The notes: generated by a model from the letters alone, not told the origin. 64,000 nt of DNA from Luteimonas terricola (GCF_004352845.1 NZ_SJRX01000001.1:1-64000), one strand, 5' to 3'; shown: positions 46,544-57,425, counted from the first letter of the stretch. Program-made: numbers and translations.

Positions 46544-48058
46544 TTACTCGTCGCCCAGGCTGTTGGGCGACTGTTCGGCGGCGAAGGCGCCGAGCTTGCG
46601 CAGGGCCGCTTCCACGCCTGCGCCGTAGGCCGGGTCGGCCTTCGTGCAGTTGTCGACGTGGCGGCGCTTGATGAAGTCCGGCGCATCGCCCATGGCGCGG
46701 GCGGTGTTGTCGAACAGCAGCTGCTGCTTCTCCGGAGTGATCAGCCGGAACAGGTCGCCGGGCTGCTTGAAGTAGTTGTCGTCGTCGTCGCGGAAGTTCC
46801 ACCAGTCGGCGTCGCCGGTGATCTTCAGCGGCGGTTCGCGGTACTGCGGCTGCTCCTGCCACTGGTTGAAGCTGTTGGGCTCGTAGTGGGGCAGGCCGCC
46901 GTAGTTGCCGTCGACGCGGCCGATGCCGTCGCGGTGGTTGCTGTTGACCGGGCAGCGCGCGGCGTTGACCGGGATCTGCTGGTAGTTGGTGCCCAGGCGG
47001 TAGCGCTGCGCGTCGGCGTAGTTGAACAGCCGCGACTGCAGCATCTTGTCCGGCGACACGCCGATGCCCGGCACCAGGTTGCCCGGCGCGAAGGCGCTCT
47101 GCTCGACGTCGGCGAAGAAGTTCTCCGGATTGCGGTTGAGCTCGAACTCGCCGACCTCGATCAGCGGGTAGTCGCCCTTGGGCCACACCTTGGTCAGGTC
47201 GAAGGGGTGGTAGGGCACCTTCTCCGCGTCGGTCTCCGGCATGATCTGCACGTACATCTTCCACTTCGGGAAGTCGCCGCGCTCGATGGCTTCGTACAGG
47301 TCGCGCTGGTTGCTCTCGCGGTCGTTGCCGATGACCTCGGCCGCTTCGGCATCGCTCAGGTTCTTGATGCCCTGCTGGGTGCGGAAGTGGAACTTCACCC
47401 AGTAGCGTTCGCCGGCATCGTTCCAGAAACTGTAGGTGTGCGAACCGAAGCCGTGCATGTTGCGGTAGCTGGCGGGAATGCCGCGGTCGCTCATCACGAT
47501 GGTGACCTGGTGCAGGGCCTCGGGCAGCAACGTCCACCAGTCCCAGTTGTAGGTGGCCGAGCGCAGGTTGGTGCGCGGGTCGCGCTTGACCACCTTGTTG
47601 AGGTCCGGGAACTTGCGCGGGTCGCGGATGAAGAACACGGGGGTGTTGTTGCCCACCATGTCCCAGTTGCCTTCCTCGGTGTAGAACTTCAGCGCGAAGC
47701 CGCGGATGTCGCGCTCGGCGTCGGCCGCGCCGCGCTCGCCGGCCACGGTGGTGAAGCGGGCGAACATCTCGGTCTTCTTGCCGACTTCGGAGAAGATCGC
47801 GGCACGGGTGTACTTGGTGACGTCGTTGGTGACGGTGAAGGTGCCGAAGGCGCCGGAACCCTTGGCGTGCATGCGACGCTCGGGAATCACCTCGCGCACG
47901 AAGTTGCCGAGCTTCTCGTGCAGCCAGACGTCCTGGGCCAGCAGCGGACCGCGCGGGCCGGCGGTGAGGCTGTTCTGGTTGTCCGGCACGGGGGCGCCGA
48001 AATCGGTGGTCAGATGGGTGACGGGGCACTTCTTGCCGCTGTCGGAAGGCTTGCTCAT
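46544..48058 (-). CDS. Monofunctional heme catalase
   Basis: A 504-residue small-subunit catalase that degrades hydrogen peroxide. The distal His is in [16 protein letters not shown], the distal Asn in [13 protein letters not shown], and the proximal heme-ligand Tyr in [13 protein letters not shown]. Length indicates a clade 1/3 cytoplasmic enzyme. There is no signal peptide. A possible OxyR quarter-site pair lies about 100 bp upstream, which would fit peroxide induction. Confidence 0.95.
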   Translation of the reverse strand: MSKPSDSGKKCPVTHLTTDFGAPVPDNQNSLTAGPRGPLLAQDVWLHEKLGNFVREVIPERRMHAKGSGAFGTFTVTNDVTKYTRAAIFSEVGKKTEMFARFTTVAGERGAADAERDIRGFALKFYTEEGNWDMVGNNTPVFFIRDPRKFPDLNKVVKRDPRTNLRSATYNWDWWTLLPEALHQVTIVMSDRGIPASYRNMHGFGSHTYSFWNDAGERYWVKFHFRTQQGIKNLSDAEAAEVIGNDRESNQRDLYEAIERGDFPKWKMYVQIMPETDAEKVPYHPFDLTKVWPKGDYPLIEVGEFELNRNPENFFADVEQSAFAPGNLVPGIGVSPDKMLQSRLFNYADAQRYRLGTNYQQIPVNAARCPVNSNHRDGIGRVDGNYGGLPHYEPNSFNQWQEQPQYREPPLKITGDADWWNFRDDDDNYFKQPGDLFRLITPEKQQLLFDNTARAMGDAPDFIKRRHVDNCTKADPAYGAGVEAALRKLGAFAAEQSPNSLGDE

Positions 48059-48153
48059 GGTGCTGGCTCCCCTGATCGGGTGGTGGGCTAGGTCTGCAAC
48101 CGACTCTACGTCGGCCCGATAGAAAGGTGAAATCGAATAAAGGAGATCGATTG

Positions 48154-48168
48154 ATAGCGTTCTCCTAT
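48154..48168 (-). promoter_or_regulatory. OxyR-like ATAG-N7-CTAT half operator
   Basis: ATAG (48154-48157) and CTAT (48165-48168) are spaced by 7 bp, half of the OxyR consensus. The other two quarter sites are poorly matched. It lies about 100 bp upstream of the catalase start. Confidence 0.3.
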
Positions 48169-48178
48169 CGATCGCGAC

Positions 48179-48778
48179 TCACTTCTTGCCGAACAGGCCG
48201 CCCAGCTTCATCAGATCGCCGATGCCGAGCTGGCCGTCGCCGTCCTGGTCGAGCACGGCGCCGAGCAGGCCGCCACCGAGGCCGCCCTGCTGGCGGATCT
48301 GCTGCTGCTCCTGGCCGAGCAGGCCGCCCAGGGCTTCGGCGCCACTGGCCGGCTGCGAGGAAGCGCCGGACATCGCTTGCTTGGCGAGGTAGGCCATCAC
48401 GATCGGCGCCAGCATCTTCAGCAGCTGGCCGGCCTGGCCCTGGCCGAGGCCGGTGGCCTGCGCAACGCCGGTTTCGGCCCGCGCCTGGTTGCCGCCGAAG
48501 ATGTGGCCGAGGATGGCGCCGCCCTGGTCGCCGCCACCAAGCACCGAGCCCAGCACGCTGCCGACGTCGGCGCCGGCATGGTCCTTCTGCAGTGCGCCGA
48601 ACAGCGCCTGCGCACCCTGCGGCTGGCTGGCGTTCTTTCCGAGTGCGCCCATGAGCAGTGGCAGTGCGGCATTGATCGCGGCCGAGGACTGCTCCTGGCT
48701 GATGCCCAACCGCTGCGCGAACTGGCTGGCGGGTGCGCCCTGGAGCTGGGCGGCAAGGGTGTCGGTGAGGGTGGCCAT
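48179..48778 (-). CDS. DUF937 protein with C-terminal EF-hand-like loop
   Basis: A 199-residue protein of the YidB/DUF937 family: SQFAQRLGISQEQSSAAINA and MLAPIVMAYLAK segments are typical. The centre is Gly/Gln-rich. The C-terminus has DQDGDGQLGIGDLMKLGG, which matches an EF-hand/dockerin-type calcium loop (D-x-D-G-D-G). No signal peptide is visible. The function of the family is unknown; calcium binding is a reasonable inference. Confidence 0.8.
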   Translation of the reverse strand: MATLTDTLAAQLQGAPASQFAQRLGISQEQSSAAINAALPLLMGALGKNASQPQGAQALFGALQKDHAGADVGSVLGSVLGGGDQGGAILGHIFGGNQARAETGVAQATGLGQGQAGQLLKMLAPIVMAYLAKQAMSGASSQPASGAEALGGLLGQEQQQIRQQGGLGGGLLGAVLDQDGDGQLGIGDLMKLGGLFGKK

Positions 48779-48839
48779 GCGGGACTCCTGTCGTCGGGAC
48801 TCCCGATGGTACGCGCGGAGCGCGCAGGCGTGATGGCCG

Positions 48840-49550
48840 TCAGTGCTGCGGTGGGCCGTCGATGCGGCGCGTCCAGTCCTCGATCCGGCTGGAGTCCAGG
48901 CGGCGCGTGAGCAGCGTCCGCCAAGAGGGCACCAGCGGCAGCGCCAGCGCTTCGCCGAGCAGCGCGGGATCGAGCACGCGATCGGCGAGCAGGCGCATGA
49001 GCCTGCGCAGTGGCCAGGCAGGCCAGGGGCGCTCGAGCAGGACCAGCGCATCTCCGGCCTGTGCCGTGCCGGGCTGCAGCACGCGGTAATACCAGCCGCT
49101 GCGACCGGTGTGCTGCACGCGGCGCGCCATGTCGGGCACGCCGAAGCGGTCGTTGAGCTTCCAGCACGGCTGGCGGCCTTGGCTGACCTCCAGCACCGCG
49201 GCGCCGAGCGCATAGCGGTCGCCGAGGCAGACCGTGCCCTCGTCCAGGCCGCGGGTGCTGATGTTCTCGCCGAAGGCGCCGGGAGCGGCGAGCACCGGCA
49301 GTTCGCCCAGCTCCGCGCGCCAGGCCGCGTAGTGGTCGAAGGGGTAGTGGTGGACGGCCTTGTCGACGCCGCCGTGCACGCGGGTGTCGCCCTGTTCATC
49401 GCCCTCGAGGCCCAGCTCGCCGATGCGTACGGGGCCGCTGCGCGGAGTCTTGGCGATGCCGCTGCGGCTGCCGGGACGCGTATAGGGCACTACGACGCCG
49501 GTGAGCAGCGCCTCGACGCGCAGGCCTGTGTCGTCCGACGCCGCGCTCAC
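48840..49550 (-). CDS. MOSC domain protein, YiiM-like
   Basis: A 236-residue MOSC protein. The conserved catalytic-type Cys is in [14 protein letters not shown], with [20 protein letters not shown] and [13 protein letters not shown] earlier, as in YiiM. Such proteins use molybdenum cofactor to reduce N-hydroxylated compounds. The moa operon 9-13 kb away could supply the cofactor. It overlaps the mutS stop by 4 bp, so it is co-translated with mutS. Confidence 0.88.
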   Translation of the reverse strand: MSAASDDTGLRVEALLTGVVVPYTRPGSRSGIAKTPRSGPVRIGELGLEGDEQGDTRVHGGVDKAVHHYPFDHYAAWRAELGELPVLAAPGAFGENISTRGLDEGTVCLGDRYALGAAVLEVSQGRQPCWKLNDRFGVPDMARRVQHTGRSGWYYRVLQPGTAQAGDALVLLERPWPAWPLRRLMRLLADRVLDPALLGEALALPLVPSWRTLLTRRLDSSRIEDWTRRIDGPPQH

Positions 49551-52117
49551 GACAGCGCCTTGAGCCGGTACAGGGCTTCCAGCGCCTGTTTCGGCGTGAG
49601 TTCGTCGGGGTCGATGCCCGCCAGCGCTTCCAGCGCCGCGGAGGAGGGTGCGAACAGCCCGAACTGCTGCGGCGAATCCAGCGTCTCCGCCGACAGCGGC
49701 GGCGATGCCGGCGGACCCTGCTGCTCGAGCTCGGCGAGCCGCGCGCGCGCCTGGCCCAGCACCGGCCTGGGCAGTCCGGCCAGCGCCGCCACCTGCAGGC
49801 CGAAGCTGCGGTTGGCGGGGCCGTCCTTGACGGCATGCATGAACACCAGCGCGTCGCCGTGCTCGACTGCATCCAGGTGCACGTTGGCGATGCCGCTGCC
49901 CGGCGTCGCCAGCGCGGTCAGCTCGAAATAGTGCGTGGCGAACAGCGTGTAGCAGCGGTTGTGCGCGGCCAGGTGGCGCGCGCAGGCCTCGGCCAGCGCC
50001 AGGCCGTCGTAGGTCGACGTGCCGCGGCCGATCTCGTCCATCAGCACCAGCGACTGCGCCGTGGCGTGGTGCAGGATGTGGCTGGTCTCGCTCATTTCGA
50101 CCATGAAGGTCGACTGCCCGCGGGCGAGGTCGTCGCCGGCACCGATGCGGGTGAGGATGCGGTCGATCGGCCCGATGCGCGCCGCGCTGGCCGGCACGAA
50201 GCTGCCGATGTGGGCCAACAGCACGATCAGCGCGTTCTGGCGCATGTAGGTGCTCTTGCCGCCCATGTTGGGGCCGGTGATCACCAGCATGCGGCGGTCG
50301 TCGCCGAGCATCAGGTCGTTGGGTTCGAAGGGGTCGTCGCGGACGGCTTCGACCACCGGGTGGCGGCCGCGCTCGATGTGCAGGCAGGACGCGTCGACCA
50401 GCTCCGGCCGCGACCAGTCCAGCGCCTGCGCGCGCTCGGCCAGGCCCGCGAGCACGTCGAGTTCGGCCAGTGCGCCCGCGCAGCGCTTGAGCGATTCCAG
50501 GTGCAGGTTGAGCTCGTCCAGCAGCTGCTCGTAGAGCAGGCGCTCGCGGGCGAGTGCGCGCTCACGGGCGGACAGCACCTTGTCCTCGAAGCCCTTCAGC
50601 TCCTCGGTGATGTAGCGCTCGGCGTTGGTCAGCGTCTGGCGGCGGGTGTAGTGCGTCGGTGCCTTTGCCACGTGCGCCTTGCCGATCTCGAGGTAATAGC
50701 CGTGCACGCGGTTGTAGCCGACCTTGAGCGTGGCGATGCCGCTGGCCTCGCGCTCGCGGGCTTCGAGGTCGATCAGGAACCGGTCGGCGTGGGTCGACAG
50801 GCGGCGCAGTTCCGCGAGTTCGGCATCGTGGCCATCGGCGAACACGCCGCCGTCGCGTGCCAGCACCGGCGGCTGCTCGACCAGGGCGTCGGCCAGCAGC
50901 CGCGCCTGCGCATCGTGCTCGCCCAGGCCGGCGACCAGCGCCTGCAGCCGCGGCGAATCCACCGTTGCCAGCAGTGCGCGCAGCGCCGGCAGCAGGCCCA
51001 GCGCGTCGCGCAGGGTCGACAGGTCGCGCGGCCGCGCCGAGCGCAGCGCAATGCGCGAGAGGATGCGTTCGACGTCGCCGAGCGCGCGGAACTGCTCGCG
51101 CAGGTCGCGTTCGACGCCGTCGTCGATCAGCGCGCCGACGGCATGGTGGCGCTGGGCGACCACTGTGCGGTCGCGCAGCGGACGGTGCAGCCAGCGGCGC
51201 AGCAGGCGCCCGCCCATCGGCGTGACCGTGCTGTCGAGCACGCCGAGCAGGGTGTGCTTCTGCTCGCCGTCCACGCGCGTGTCGAGTTCCAGGTGGCGGC
51301 GGGTGGCGGCGTTCATGGCGATGGCGCCGTCGCTGGATTCCACCGCGATCGCGGTCAGGTGCGGCAGGCGCTGCTTCTGCGTCTCCTCGACGTAGCCCAG
51401 CAATGCGCCGGCCGCGGCGATCGCCAGCGGACGCTCGTCGATGCCGAAGGCGGTCAGGTCGTGCAGGCCGAAGAAGCGCAGCAGCTGGCGGCGGCCGCTG
51501 TCGGCGTCGAACAGCCAGGGCGCGCGCCGGCGCAGGCCGCCGCGGGTGGTGGCGAAGGCCGGCCAGCCTTCCTCGTCGGGCAGCAGCAGCTCGGCGGGAT
51601 CCAGGCGCGCCAGTTCGGCTTCCAGCGCGTCGTCGCTGGCGACCTCGTTGGCCAGGAAGCGGCCCCCGGCCAGGTCTGCCCAGGCCAGGCCGTAACCGGA
51701 CTTCCCGCGGCTGACGGCCAGCAGCAGGGTGTCGCGGCGCTCGCTCAGCAGCGCCTCGTCGGTGACCGTGCCGGGGGTGACGATGCGCACCACCTTGCGC
51801 TCGACCAGGCCCTTGCTCGTGGCCGGATCGCCGACCTGTTCGCAGATCGCCACCGACTCGCCCAGGGCCACCAGCCGTGCCAGATAGCCTTCCGCCGCGT
51901 GGTGCGGCACGCCCGCCATCGGGATCGGCGCTCCGCCCGAGGCGCCGCGCTGGGTCAGTGTGATGTCGAGCAGCTTCGCCGCGCGTCGCGCGTCGTCGTG
52001 GAACAGCTCGTAGAAGTCGCCCATGCGGAAGAACAGCAGCACGTCGGGGTGCTCCGCCTTGTTGGCGAAGTACTGCTTCATGAGGGGGGTGTGTTCGGGC
52101 GTCTTGTCCAGCGTCAT
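49547..52117 (-). CDS. mutS: DNA mismatch repair protein MutS
   Basis: An 856-residue mismatch-recognition ATPase. The Phe-x-Glu mismatch-contact motif is in [11 protein letters not shown], Walker A is [13 protein letters not shown], and [16 protein letters not shown] and the FATHYFELT switch follow. The start [16 protein letters not shown] at 52117 matches the family. Confidence 0.98.
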   Translation of the reverse strand: MTLDKTPEHTPLMKQYFANKAEHPDVLLFFRMGDFYELFHDDARRAAKLLDITLTQRGASGGAPIPMAGVPHHAAEGYLARLVALGESVAICEQVGDPATSKGLVERKVVRIVTPGTVTDEALLSERRDTLLLAVSRGKSGYGLAWADLAGGRFLANEVASDDALEAELARLDPAELLLPDEEGWPAFATTRGGLRRRAPWLFDADSGRRQLLRFFGLHDLTAFGIDERPLAIAAAGALLGYVEETQKQRLPHLTAIAVESSDGAIAMNAATRRHLELDTRVDGEQKHTLLGVLDSTVTPMGGRLLRRWLHRPLRDRTVVAQRHHAVGALIDDGVERDLREQFRALGDVERILSRIALRSARPRDLSTLRDALGLLPALRALLATVDSPRLQALVAGLGEHDAQARLLADALVEQPPVLARDGGVFADGHDAELAELRRLSTHADRFLIDLEAREREASGIATLKVGYNRVHGYYLEIGKAHVAKAPTHYTRRQTLTNAERYITEELKGFEDKVLSARERALARERLLYEQLLDELNLHLESLKRCAGALAELDVLAGLAERAQALDWSRPELVDASCLHIERGRHPVVEAVRDDPFEPNDLMLGDDRRMLVITGPNMGGKSTYMRQNALIVLLAHIGSFVPASAARIGPIDRILTRIGAGDDLARGQSTFMVEMSETSHILHHATAQSLVLMDEIGRGTSTYDGLALAEACARHLAAHNRCYTLFATHYFELTALATPGSGIANVHLDAVEHGDALVFMHAVKDGPANRSFGLQVAALAGLPRPVLGQARARLAELEQQGPPASPPLSAETLDSPQQFGLFAPSSAALEALAGIDPDELTPKQALEALYRLKALS

Positions 52118-52340
52118 CTGTCCGGTGGGCAGGGCGCGCAACGGGCGCGCCCGACCCGGGATTGTAGCGGGACCACCCTCGGCCGCGACCGCGGACAGGA
52201 GCAAGCGCACGGGTGGCTGGACAAGGCTCGGGGCAGCACCTTTCCGCGCACATACGCATGCGTCCGGAATTGTGCTAGCGTCGCATCAAGGCAGCGGAAT
52301 CGCCGCTCCGGGCCAGTCCCCCCACGCAGGCCCGGTGCGT

Positions 52341-52364
52341 GCCGCCATGGTGTTCCATGGCGGC
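52341..52364. other. Perfect 10-bp hairpin in the leader of the second receptor gene
   Basis: GCCGCCATGG (52341-52350) and CCATGGCGGC (52355-52364) form a perfect inverted repeat with a TGTT loop, 50 bp before the receptor start. It could be an operator or an mRNA stem. The rest of the 297-bp mutS-receptor interval shows nothing I can assign. Confidence 0.6.
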
Positions 52365-52414
52365 GTCCGCGCCGATACGACGACTGCGAAATCACCATCA
52401 GTAGGGGGACACCC

Positions 52415-55060
52415 ATGGTCTCAGGCCATCTGCAACGCCACGCGCTCGCCACCGCGCTCCTCGCCATCCTCGCAAGCCCCGCACTGGTGTCCACGGCGCA
52501 CGCCCAGGACGCCGCACCCGCGGCGGAAGAACAACCCACCACGCTGGCCGGCATCACGGTCACCGCGCAGAAGCGCGAGGAAGCACTGCAGGACGTGCCG
52601 ATCTCGGTCACCGTGCTCGACGAGCAACTGATCCAGGACACCGGTGTCCGCGACATCAAGGACCTGCAGGTCCTGGTGCCCGGCCTGACCGTGACCAGCA
52701 CCCAGAACGAGGCGATCACCACGGCCCGCATCCGCGGCATCGGCACCGTCGGTGACAACGTCGGCCTCGAGTCGTCGGTGGGCGTGGTCATCGACGGCGT
52801 CTACCGCCCGCGCAACAGCGTCGGCTTCGGCGACCTCGGCCAGATCGAGCGCATCGAAGTGTTGAAGGGCCCGCAGGGCACTGTGTTCGGCAAGAACACG
52901 TCCGCGGGCGTGATCAACGTCGTCACGCGCCGGCCGAGCTACACCCAGAGCGCCGAGGCGGAGATCACCGCCGGCAACTATGGCGCGCTTGGCGTCGCTG
53001 GCAGCTACAACGATGCCCTGGGCGAGAATGCCGCCTTCAGCATTTATGCCGCGAAGCGCAAGCGCGACGGCTGGATGGACGTGGAGACCGGCAGCGGTCC
53101 CCGCACCGAGGACAAGGACTACGACCAGGACTTCCACACGATCCGCGGCAAGCTGCTGTTCGAACCGACTGAAAACCTCGACATCCTGCTGTCGGGCGAC
53201 TTCACCAACCGCGACGAGAACTGCTGCACAGCGGTGCAGACGGTCGTGGGACAGAGCGCGCTGGCGCTCAACGCCGTCGCTGGCCATCAGACGGTGGCAG
53301 CGCCCGGCGACGATCCCTTCGACCGCGTCGCCTACAGCAACCGTCCGACCACGCAGAAGATCAAGGACAGCGGCGTCAGCGCGGAGGTCAACTGGGAGAC
53401 GGGCTGGTTCGGCGGCGCCACGCTGACCTCGATCACCGCCTCGCGCGAGTGGGAGAGCATCAATGGCCTCGACTACGACTTCAGCACGGCCGACATCCTG
53501 TATCGCAACGCCGACAAGGACGAGTCGTTCACCGGCTTCGATACCTTCAGCCAGGAGTTCCGCCTGACCGGCTCCACCGACCGGATCGACTGGATGTTCG
53601 GGCTGTTCTACTCGGACGAGGATCTGGACCGCACCGAGACCTATCGCGTCGGCGCGCATTACGAGCCGTATGTGTCGTCGCTGATCAGCAACCTCGTGCT
53701 CGGCACGCTGGCGCAGCAGTTGGCGCCGTTGGGTATCCCGGTCGACATGACGAACCCCGCGCTGTTCCTGTCACAGGTCAGCGGACAGCCCTTCGGCACC
53801 AACTTCGCCGGACTGGGCGCGCACGACCGCTACAAGCAGAACGCGGAGAGCCTGGCGCTGTTCACCAACAACACCTGGCACGCGACCGATGCGCTTGATG
53901 TCACCCTGGGCCTTCGCTACACGCGCGAAAAGAAGGAGCTGGTCTCCGACTACAGCAACCCCAACGGCAGCATCGGCTGCGGCTCGATGCTGGCCAACCC
54001 GGCCGCGCGCGTCGGCGGCGCGCTGTACCAGCGCATCCCCGGGCTGGCGATGCTGCCGCCGGAACTGCAGGCGCAGATCATCGGTGGCGCGGCCAGCCAG
54101 ATCGTCGGCTATTCCTGCCTGCCCTGGAGCAACGCGCTGCACAGCGGCCGTTCGACCGTGCAGGAAGGCGACGAGAAGGAGTGGTCGGGGACCGTGAAGG
54201 CGGCCTACCGCTGGAACGACAACGTGATGACCTACGGTTCGTTCGCGCGCGGCCACAAGGGTGGCGGCTTCAACATGGACCGCGTGCAGTCGGCCGACGG
54301 CAACTCCGCCAGCGGCGCCGGCATCATGCCGGTCAACGACACCTCGTTCGGCGGCGAGTTCGTCGACAGCTTCGAGCTGGGCGCCAAGACCACCTGGGCC
54401 GGCGGCACGCTGCTGCTGAACGCGACGCTGTTCCACCAGGAGTACGAGGACTTCCAGCTCAACAGCTTCCTCGGCACCAGCTTCGTGGTGCGTTCGATCC
54501 CCGAAGTCACCTCGTCGGGCATCGACGCCGAGCTGCTGTGGCAGCCCGCGGCGGTGCCGGGGCTGATGCTGCAGGGCGGACTGATGTACGCAAAGACCGA
54601 GTTCGGGAACGACATTCCCGGCCCGGACTTCGTGGAGCGCACGCCGCTGAGCACGTCGGGCGCGCTGTACAAGCTTCCCGGCGCGACGATGCCGTTCGCG
54701 CCGGAGTGGTCCGGCTCGCTGTCTGCGACCTACGAATGGGACTTCTCCAGCAGCCTGGTCGGCCGCTTCAACATCGGCGCCAAGTACATGGGCGACTACA
54801 ACACCGGGTCGGACCTGGACGTGGAGAAGCACCAGGATTCGTACACGGTGGTCAACGCGCGCTTCGGCATTGGTCGTGACGACGGCCGTTGGATGCTGGA
54901 GTTCTGGGGCACCAACGTCACCGATACGGAGTACGTGCAGGTCGGCTTCGACGGTCCGCTGCAGAACCTGTTCCCCGATCCGGGCAATCCGTTCAATACC
55001 TACAATGCGTTCCCGGCGGCGCCGCGCATGTACGGCGTGACCCTGCGCGTCCGCTACTGA
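52415..55060 (+). CDS. TonB-dependent receptor
   Basis: An intact 881-residue outer-membrane receptor. It has a signal peptide (cleavage near AHAQ), a TonB box-like region, a plug domain (DVPISVTVLDEQLIQDTGV, IERIEVLKGPQGTVFGKN, GVINVVTRRP) and a barrel ending in YGVTLRVRY with the terminal aromatic. The ligand is unknown. Plug sequences of this type are frequent in oligotrophs with many receptors and are not siderophore-specific by themselves. It is monocistronic with a terminator after the stop. Confidence 0.93.
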   Translation: MVSGHLQRHALATALLAILASPALVSTAHAQDAAPAAEEQPTTLAGITVTAQKREEALQDVPISVTVLDEQLIQDTGVRDIKDLQVLVPGLTVTSTQNEAITTARIRGIGTVGDNVGLESSVGVVIDGVYRPRNSVGFGDLGQIERIEVLKGPQGTVFGKNTSAGVINVVTRRPSYTQSAEAEITAGNYGALGVAGSYNDALGENAAFSIYAAKRKRDGWMDVETGSGPRTEDKDYDQDFHTIRGKLLFEPTENLDILLSGDFTNRDENCCTAVQTVVGQSALALNAVAGHQTVAAPGDDPFDRVAYSNRPTTQKIKDSGVSAEVNWETGWFGGATLTSITASREWESINGLDYDFSTADILYRNADKDESFTGFDTFSQEFRLTGSTDRIDWMFGLFYSDEDLDRTETYRVGAHYEPYVSSLISNLVLGTLAQQLAPLGIPVDMTNPALFLSQVSGQPFGTNFAGLGAHDRYKQNAESLALFTNNTWHATDALDVTLGLRYTREKKELVSDYSNPNGSIGCGSMLANPAARVGGALYQRIPGLAMLPPELQAQIIGGAASQIVGYSCLPWSNALHSGRSTVQEGDEKEWSGTVKAAYRWNDNVMTYGSFARGHKGGGFNMDRVQSADGNSASGAGIMPVNDTSFGGEFVDSFELGAKTTWAGGTLLLNATLFHQEYEDFQLNSFLGTSFVVRSIPEVTSSGIDAELLWQPAAVPGLMLQGGLMYAKTEFGNDIPGPDFVERTPLSTSGALYKLPGATMPFAPEWSGSLSATYEWDFSSSLVGRFNIGAKYMGDYNTGSDLDVEKHQDSYTVVNARFGIGRDDGRWMLEFWGTNVTDTEYVQVGFDGPLQNLFPDPGNPFNTYNAFPAAPRMYGVTLRVRY

Positions 55061-55076
55061 TCCACGCGGTACCGGA

Positions 55077-55110
55077 AGCCCGCGCATCCCCGGATGTGCG
55101 GGCTTTTTTG
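55077..55110 (+). terminator. Rho-independent terminator after the receptor
   Basis: A long GC-rich stem from AAGCCCGC to GCGGGCTT is followed by TTTTTT. Confidence 0.9.
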
Positions 55111-55186
55111 CGCGTCCGCGGGCGACAGGCTGGAACGATTGCGGTACAACGGCGCTCTCCCCCCGCCGCCGCCCTCGGACCTCCCG

Positions 55187-55693
55187 ATGCCCGTTCCCGT
55201 TCCTGTACCTACCGATGATGCCCTTCGCGAAATCGCGGAGAGTATCGGCACGCAGCTGCTCGGCGACCGCCACATGCTGGTCACTGCGGAAAGCTGCACG
55301 GGCGGCTGGATCGCCAAGACCGTCACCGACGTCGCCGGTTCGTCAGGCTGGTTCGACTGCGGCCTGGCGGCCTACAGCTACGAGGCCAAGCAGGCCCTGC
55401 TCGGCGTGCGCCCGCAGACCCTGGAGGAGCACGGCGCGGTCAGCCGCGAGACGGCGATCGAGATGGTGTCCGGCGCGCTGGTGCATTCCGGCGCCACGGT
55501 GGCGGTGGCGGTGACCGGCATCGCCGGTCCCGGCGGCGGCACCGGGGACAAGCCGGTGGGCACGGTGTGGATCGCCTGGAAGCGCCGCGGCGGCTATCCG
55601 CAGGCCGAAATGTTCGCATTCGCCGGCGACCGCGATGCGGTACGCAGGCAGACGGTGGCCGAAGCGCTGCGCGGCCTCGAGCGGCTGCTATGA
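55187..55693 (+). CDS. pncC: Nicotinamide-nucleotide amidase (CinA C-terminal domain)
   Basis: A 168-residue PncC-type amidase that converts NMN to nicotinic acid mononucleotide in the pyridine nucleotide cycle. The motifs LVTAESCTGGWIAKTVTDV, CGLAAYSYEAKQ and VAVTGIAGPGGGTGDKPVG are characteristic, with the catalytic Ser in AESCTGG. It is the single-domain form without the CinA N-terminal part. In many relatives pncC lies close to recA, as here. Confidence 0.95.
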   Translation: MPVPVPVPTDDALREIAESIGTQLLGDRHMLVTAESCTGGWIAKTVTDVAGSSGWFDCGLAAYSYEAKQALLGVRPQTLEEHGAVSRETAIEMVSGALVHSGATVAVAVTGIAGPGGGTGDKPVGTVWIAWKRRGGYPQAEMFAFAGDRDAVRRQTVAEALRGLERLL

Positions 55694-55709
55694 GGATGGC
55701 GCGGTGACG

Positions 55710-57392
55710 ATGCTCGACGCCCTCGCCGGCGTCCGCGACCTGGGACGCCTGCAGGAGATCGCCAGCGTGTTCGTGCGCCACGGCTTCGGCGACCTGGTGC
55801 GCCGTAGCGGCATGGCCGGGGTGCTTGAACGTGCCGGCCGGCTGCTGCACTGGGAGCAGACCGGGCACAAGGAACAGCTGAAGCCGCCGCAGCGCCTGCG
55901 CCGCGCGCTGCAGGAGCTGGGGCCGACCTTCGTCAAGCTCGGCCAGGTGCTGGCCACGCGCGTGGACCTGCTGCCGCCGGAGTGGATCGCCGAGCTGAGC
56001 CTGCTGCAGAACGCGGTGCCGGCGCTGCCCTGGGAGAACGTGCTGCCGCAGTTGGTCAAGGATCTCGGCGTCGAGCCGGACGTGGCCTTTGCGCGGGTGG
56101 AGACGGTGCCGGTCGCGGCCGCCTCGCTGGCCCAGGCGCACCGTGCCTGGCTGCACGACGGCACGGCGGTGATCCTGAAGGTGCGCCGCCCGGGCATCGT
56201 CGACGTGGTCGAGGCCGACCTGCGGCTGATGGTGCGGCTTGCGGAGGCGGTGGAATCGCAGCTGCCCGACCTGCGCCGCTATCGCCCGGTGGAGGTGGTG
56301 CGGCAGTTCCGCGACTCGCTGCGGCGCGAGCTCGACTTCGCGGCGGAGTGCCGCAGCGCCGAGCGGATTGCCGCCAACTTCGCCGATGACCCGGGCGTGG
56401 TGGTGCCGCGGGTGCATTGGCAGTGGACATCGGAGCGGCTCAACGTCCAGGACTTCATCGACGGCATTCCCGCCGGCGACCTTGCGGCGGTGGATGCCGC
56501 GGGCCTGGACCGCGTGGCGCTTGCGCGCGCCGGCACCGGCATCGTGCTCAAGATGGTGCTCGAGGACGGCCTGTTCCATGCCGATCCGCACCCGGGCAAC
56601 CTCTTCTTCCTGCGCGACGGTCGCATCGCGGTCATCGACTTCGGCATGGTCGGCCACCTCGGCGAGCGCCGGCGGCTGGAGATGGCACGCCTGCTGCACG
56701 GCATGGTGGTGCAGGACGCCGAGGCGGTCGCCGACATCCTGCTGGACTGGAGCATCGGCGGCGAGGTCGACGAGGAGCGCCTGGAGGCGGACACGGCGGT
56801 GGTGGTCGACCGCTACCGCGGCGTGCCGCTGAAGGACCTGCGCATGGGCACCATGCTGTCCGACGCCGCCGGCCTGCTGCGCAGCCACGGCCTGGTGCTG
56901 CCGCCGGACCTGGCGCTGGTGATCAAGACCTTCCTGACCCTGGAGGGCTTCGGTCGCCAGCTCGATCCCGACTTCGAGATGAGCACCGAGGCGCGGCCCT
57001 GGCTGGAGCGGGTGATGCGGCGCCGCTTCGCACCCTCGGCGCTGGCCCGGCGCGGACGGCGCGGCCTGGCGGGAATGCTCGAGCTCGGTACCGAACTGCC
57101 TCGCGACCTGCGCCGGTTGATACGCGCCGCGCGCGGCGGCCGGCTGGGCGCGCGCATCGATATCCCCACGCTGGAGACCTTCGGCGACCAGGTCGACCGC
57201 GCGGCCAGCCGGCTGACCATGGGCGTGATCACCGCAGCGCTGATCATCGGCTCGTCGATCGTGATGAACAGCGTCGGTGGCGGCACCGGCAACCGCTGGC
57301 TCATGGCCCTGGGCGTGGGCGGCTTCGTCGGCGCGGCGGCGGTGGGGGTGTGGATCGTCTATTCGATCTGGAAAGGCGCACACAGGCGTTGA
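55710..57392 (+). CDS. ABC1/UbiB-family atypical kinase
   Basis: A 560-residue protein. The ABC1/ADCK kinase-like domain includes LGPTFVKLGQVLATR, the Ala-rich nucleotide loop AAASLAQAHRA, GLFHADPHPGNLFFLRDGR and the IAVIDFGMVG metal-binding motif. The C-terminus has two hydrophobic helices (MGVITAALIIGSSIVMNSV and LMALGVGGFVGAAAVGVW), so it is membrane-anchored. UbiB supports ubiquinone synthesis, but without ubiquinone genes beside it this may be another UbiB-family member. A GTG at 55704 is an alternative start. Confidence 0.88.
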   Translation: MLDALAGVRDLGRLQEIASVFVRHGFGDLVRRSGMAGVLERAGRLLHWEQTGHKEQLKPPQRLRRALQELGPTFVKLGQVLATRVDLLPPEWIAELSLLQNAVPALPWENVLPQLVKDLGVEPDVAFARVETVPVAAASLAQAHRAWLHDGTAVILKVRRPGIVDVVEADLRLMVRLAEAVESQLPDLRRYRPVEVVRQFRDSLRRELDFAAECRSAERIAANFADDPGVVVPRVHWQWTSERLNVQDFIDGIPAGDLAAVDAAGLDRVALARAGTGIVLKMVLEDGLFHADPHPGNLFFLRDGRIAVIDFGMVGHLGERRRLEMARLLHGMVVQDAEAVADILLDWSIGGEVDEERLEADTAVVVDRYRGVPLKDLRMGTMLSDAAGLLRSHGLVLPPDLALVIKTFLTLEGFGRQLDPDFEMSTEARPWLERVMRRRFAPSALARRGRRGLAGMLELGTELPRDLRRLIRAARGGRLGARIDIPTLETFGDQVDRAASRLTMGVITAALIIGSSIVMNSVGGGTGNRWLMALGVGGFVGAAAVGVWIVYSIWKGAHRR

Positions 57393-57404
57393 TTCCCGCC
57401 GGAG

Positions 57405-57423
57405 TTAGTAGTATTACTACTAA
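57405..57423 (+). promoter_or_regulatory. LexA operator (Xanthomonadales type)
   Basis: TTAGTAGTATTACTACTAA is a near-perfect palindrome matching the TTAGTARTANTACTACTAA-type SOS box of Xanthomonadales. It ends only 2 bp before the lexA ATG. Confidence 0.92.
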
Positions 57424-57425
57424 CC

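Noticed and set aside
49835-52414. An apparent 860-residue N-terminal extension of the second receptor
   Set aside because: It is antisense to mutS; the real start at 52415 has a signal peptide.
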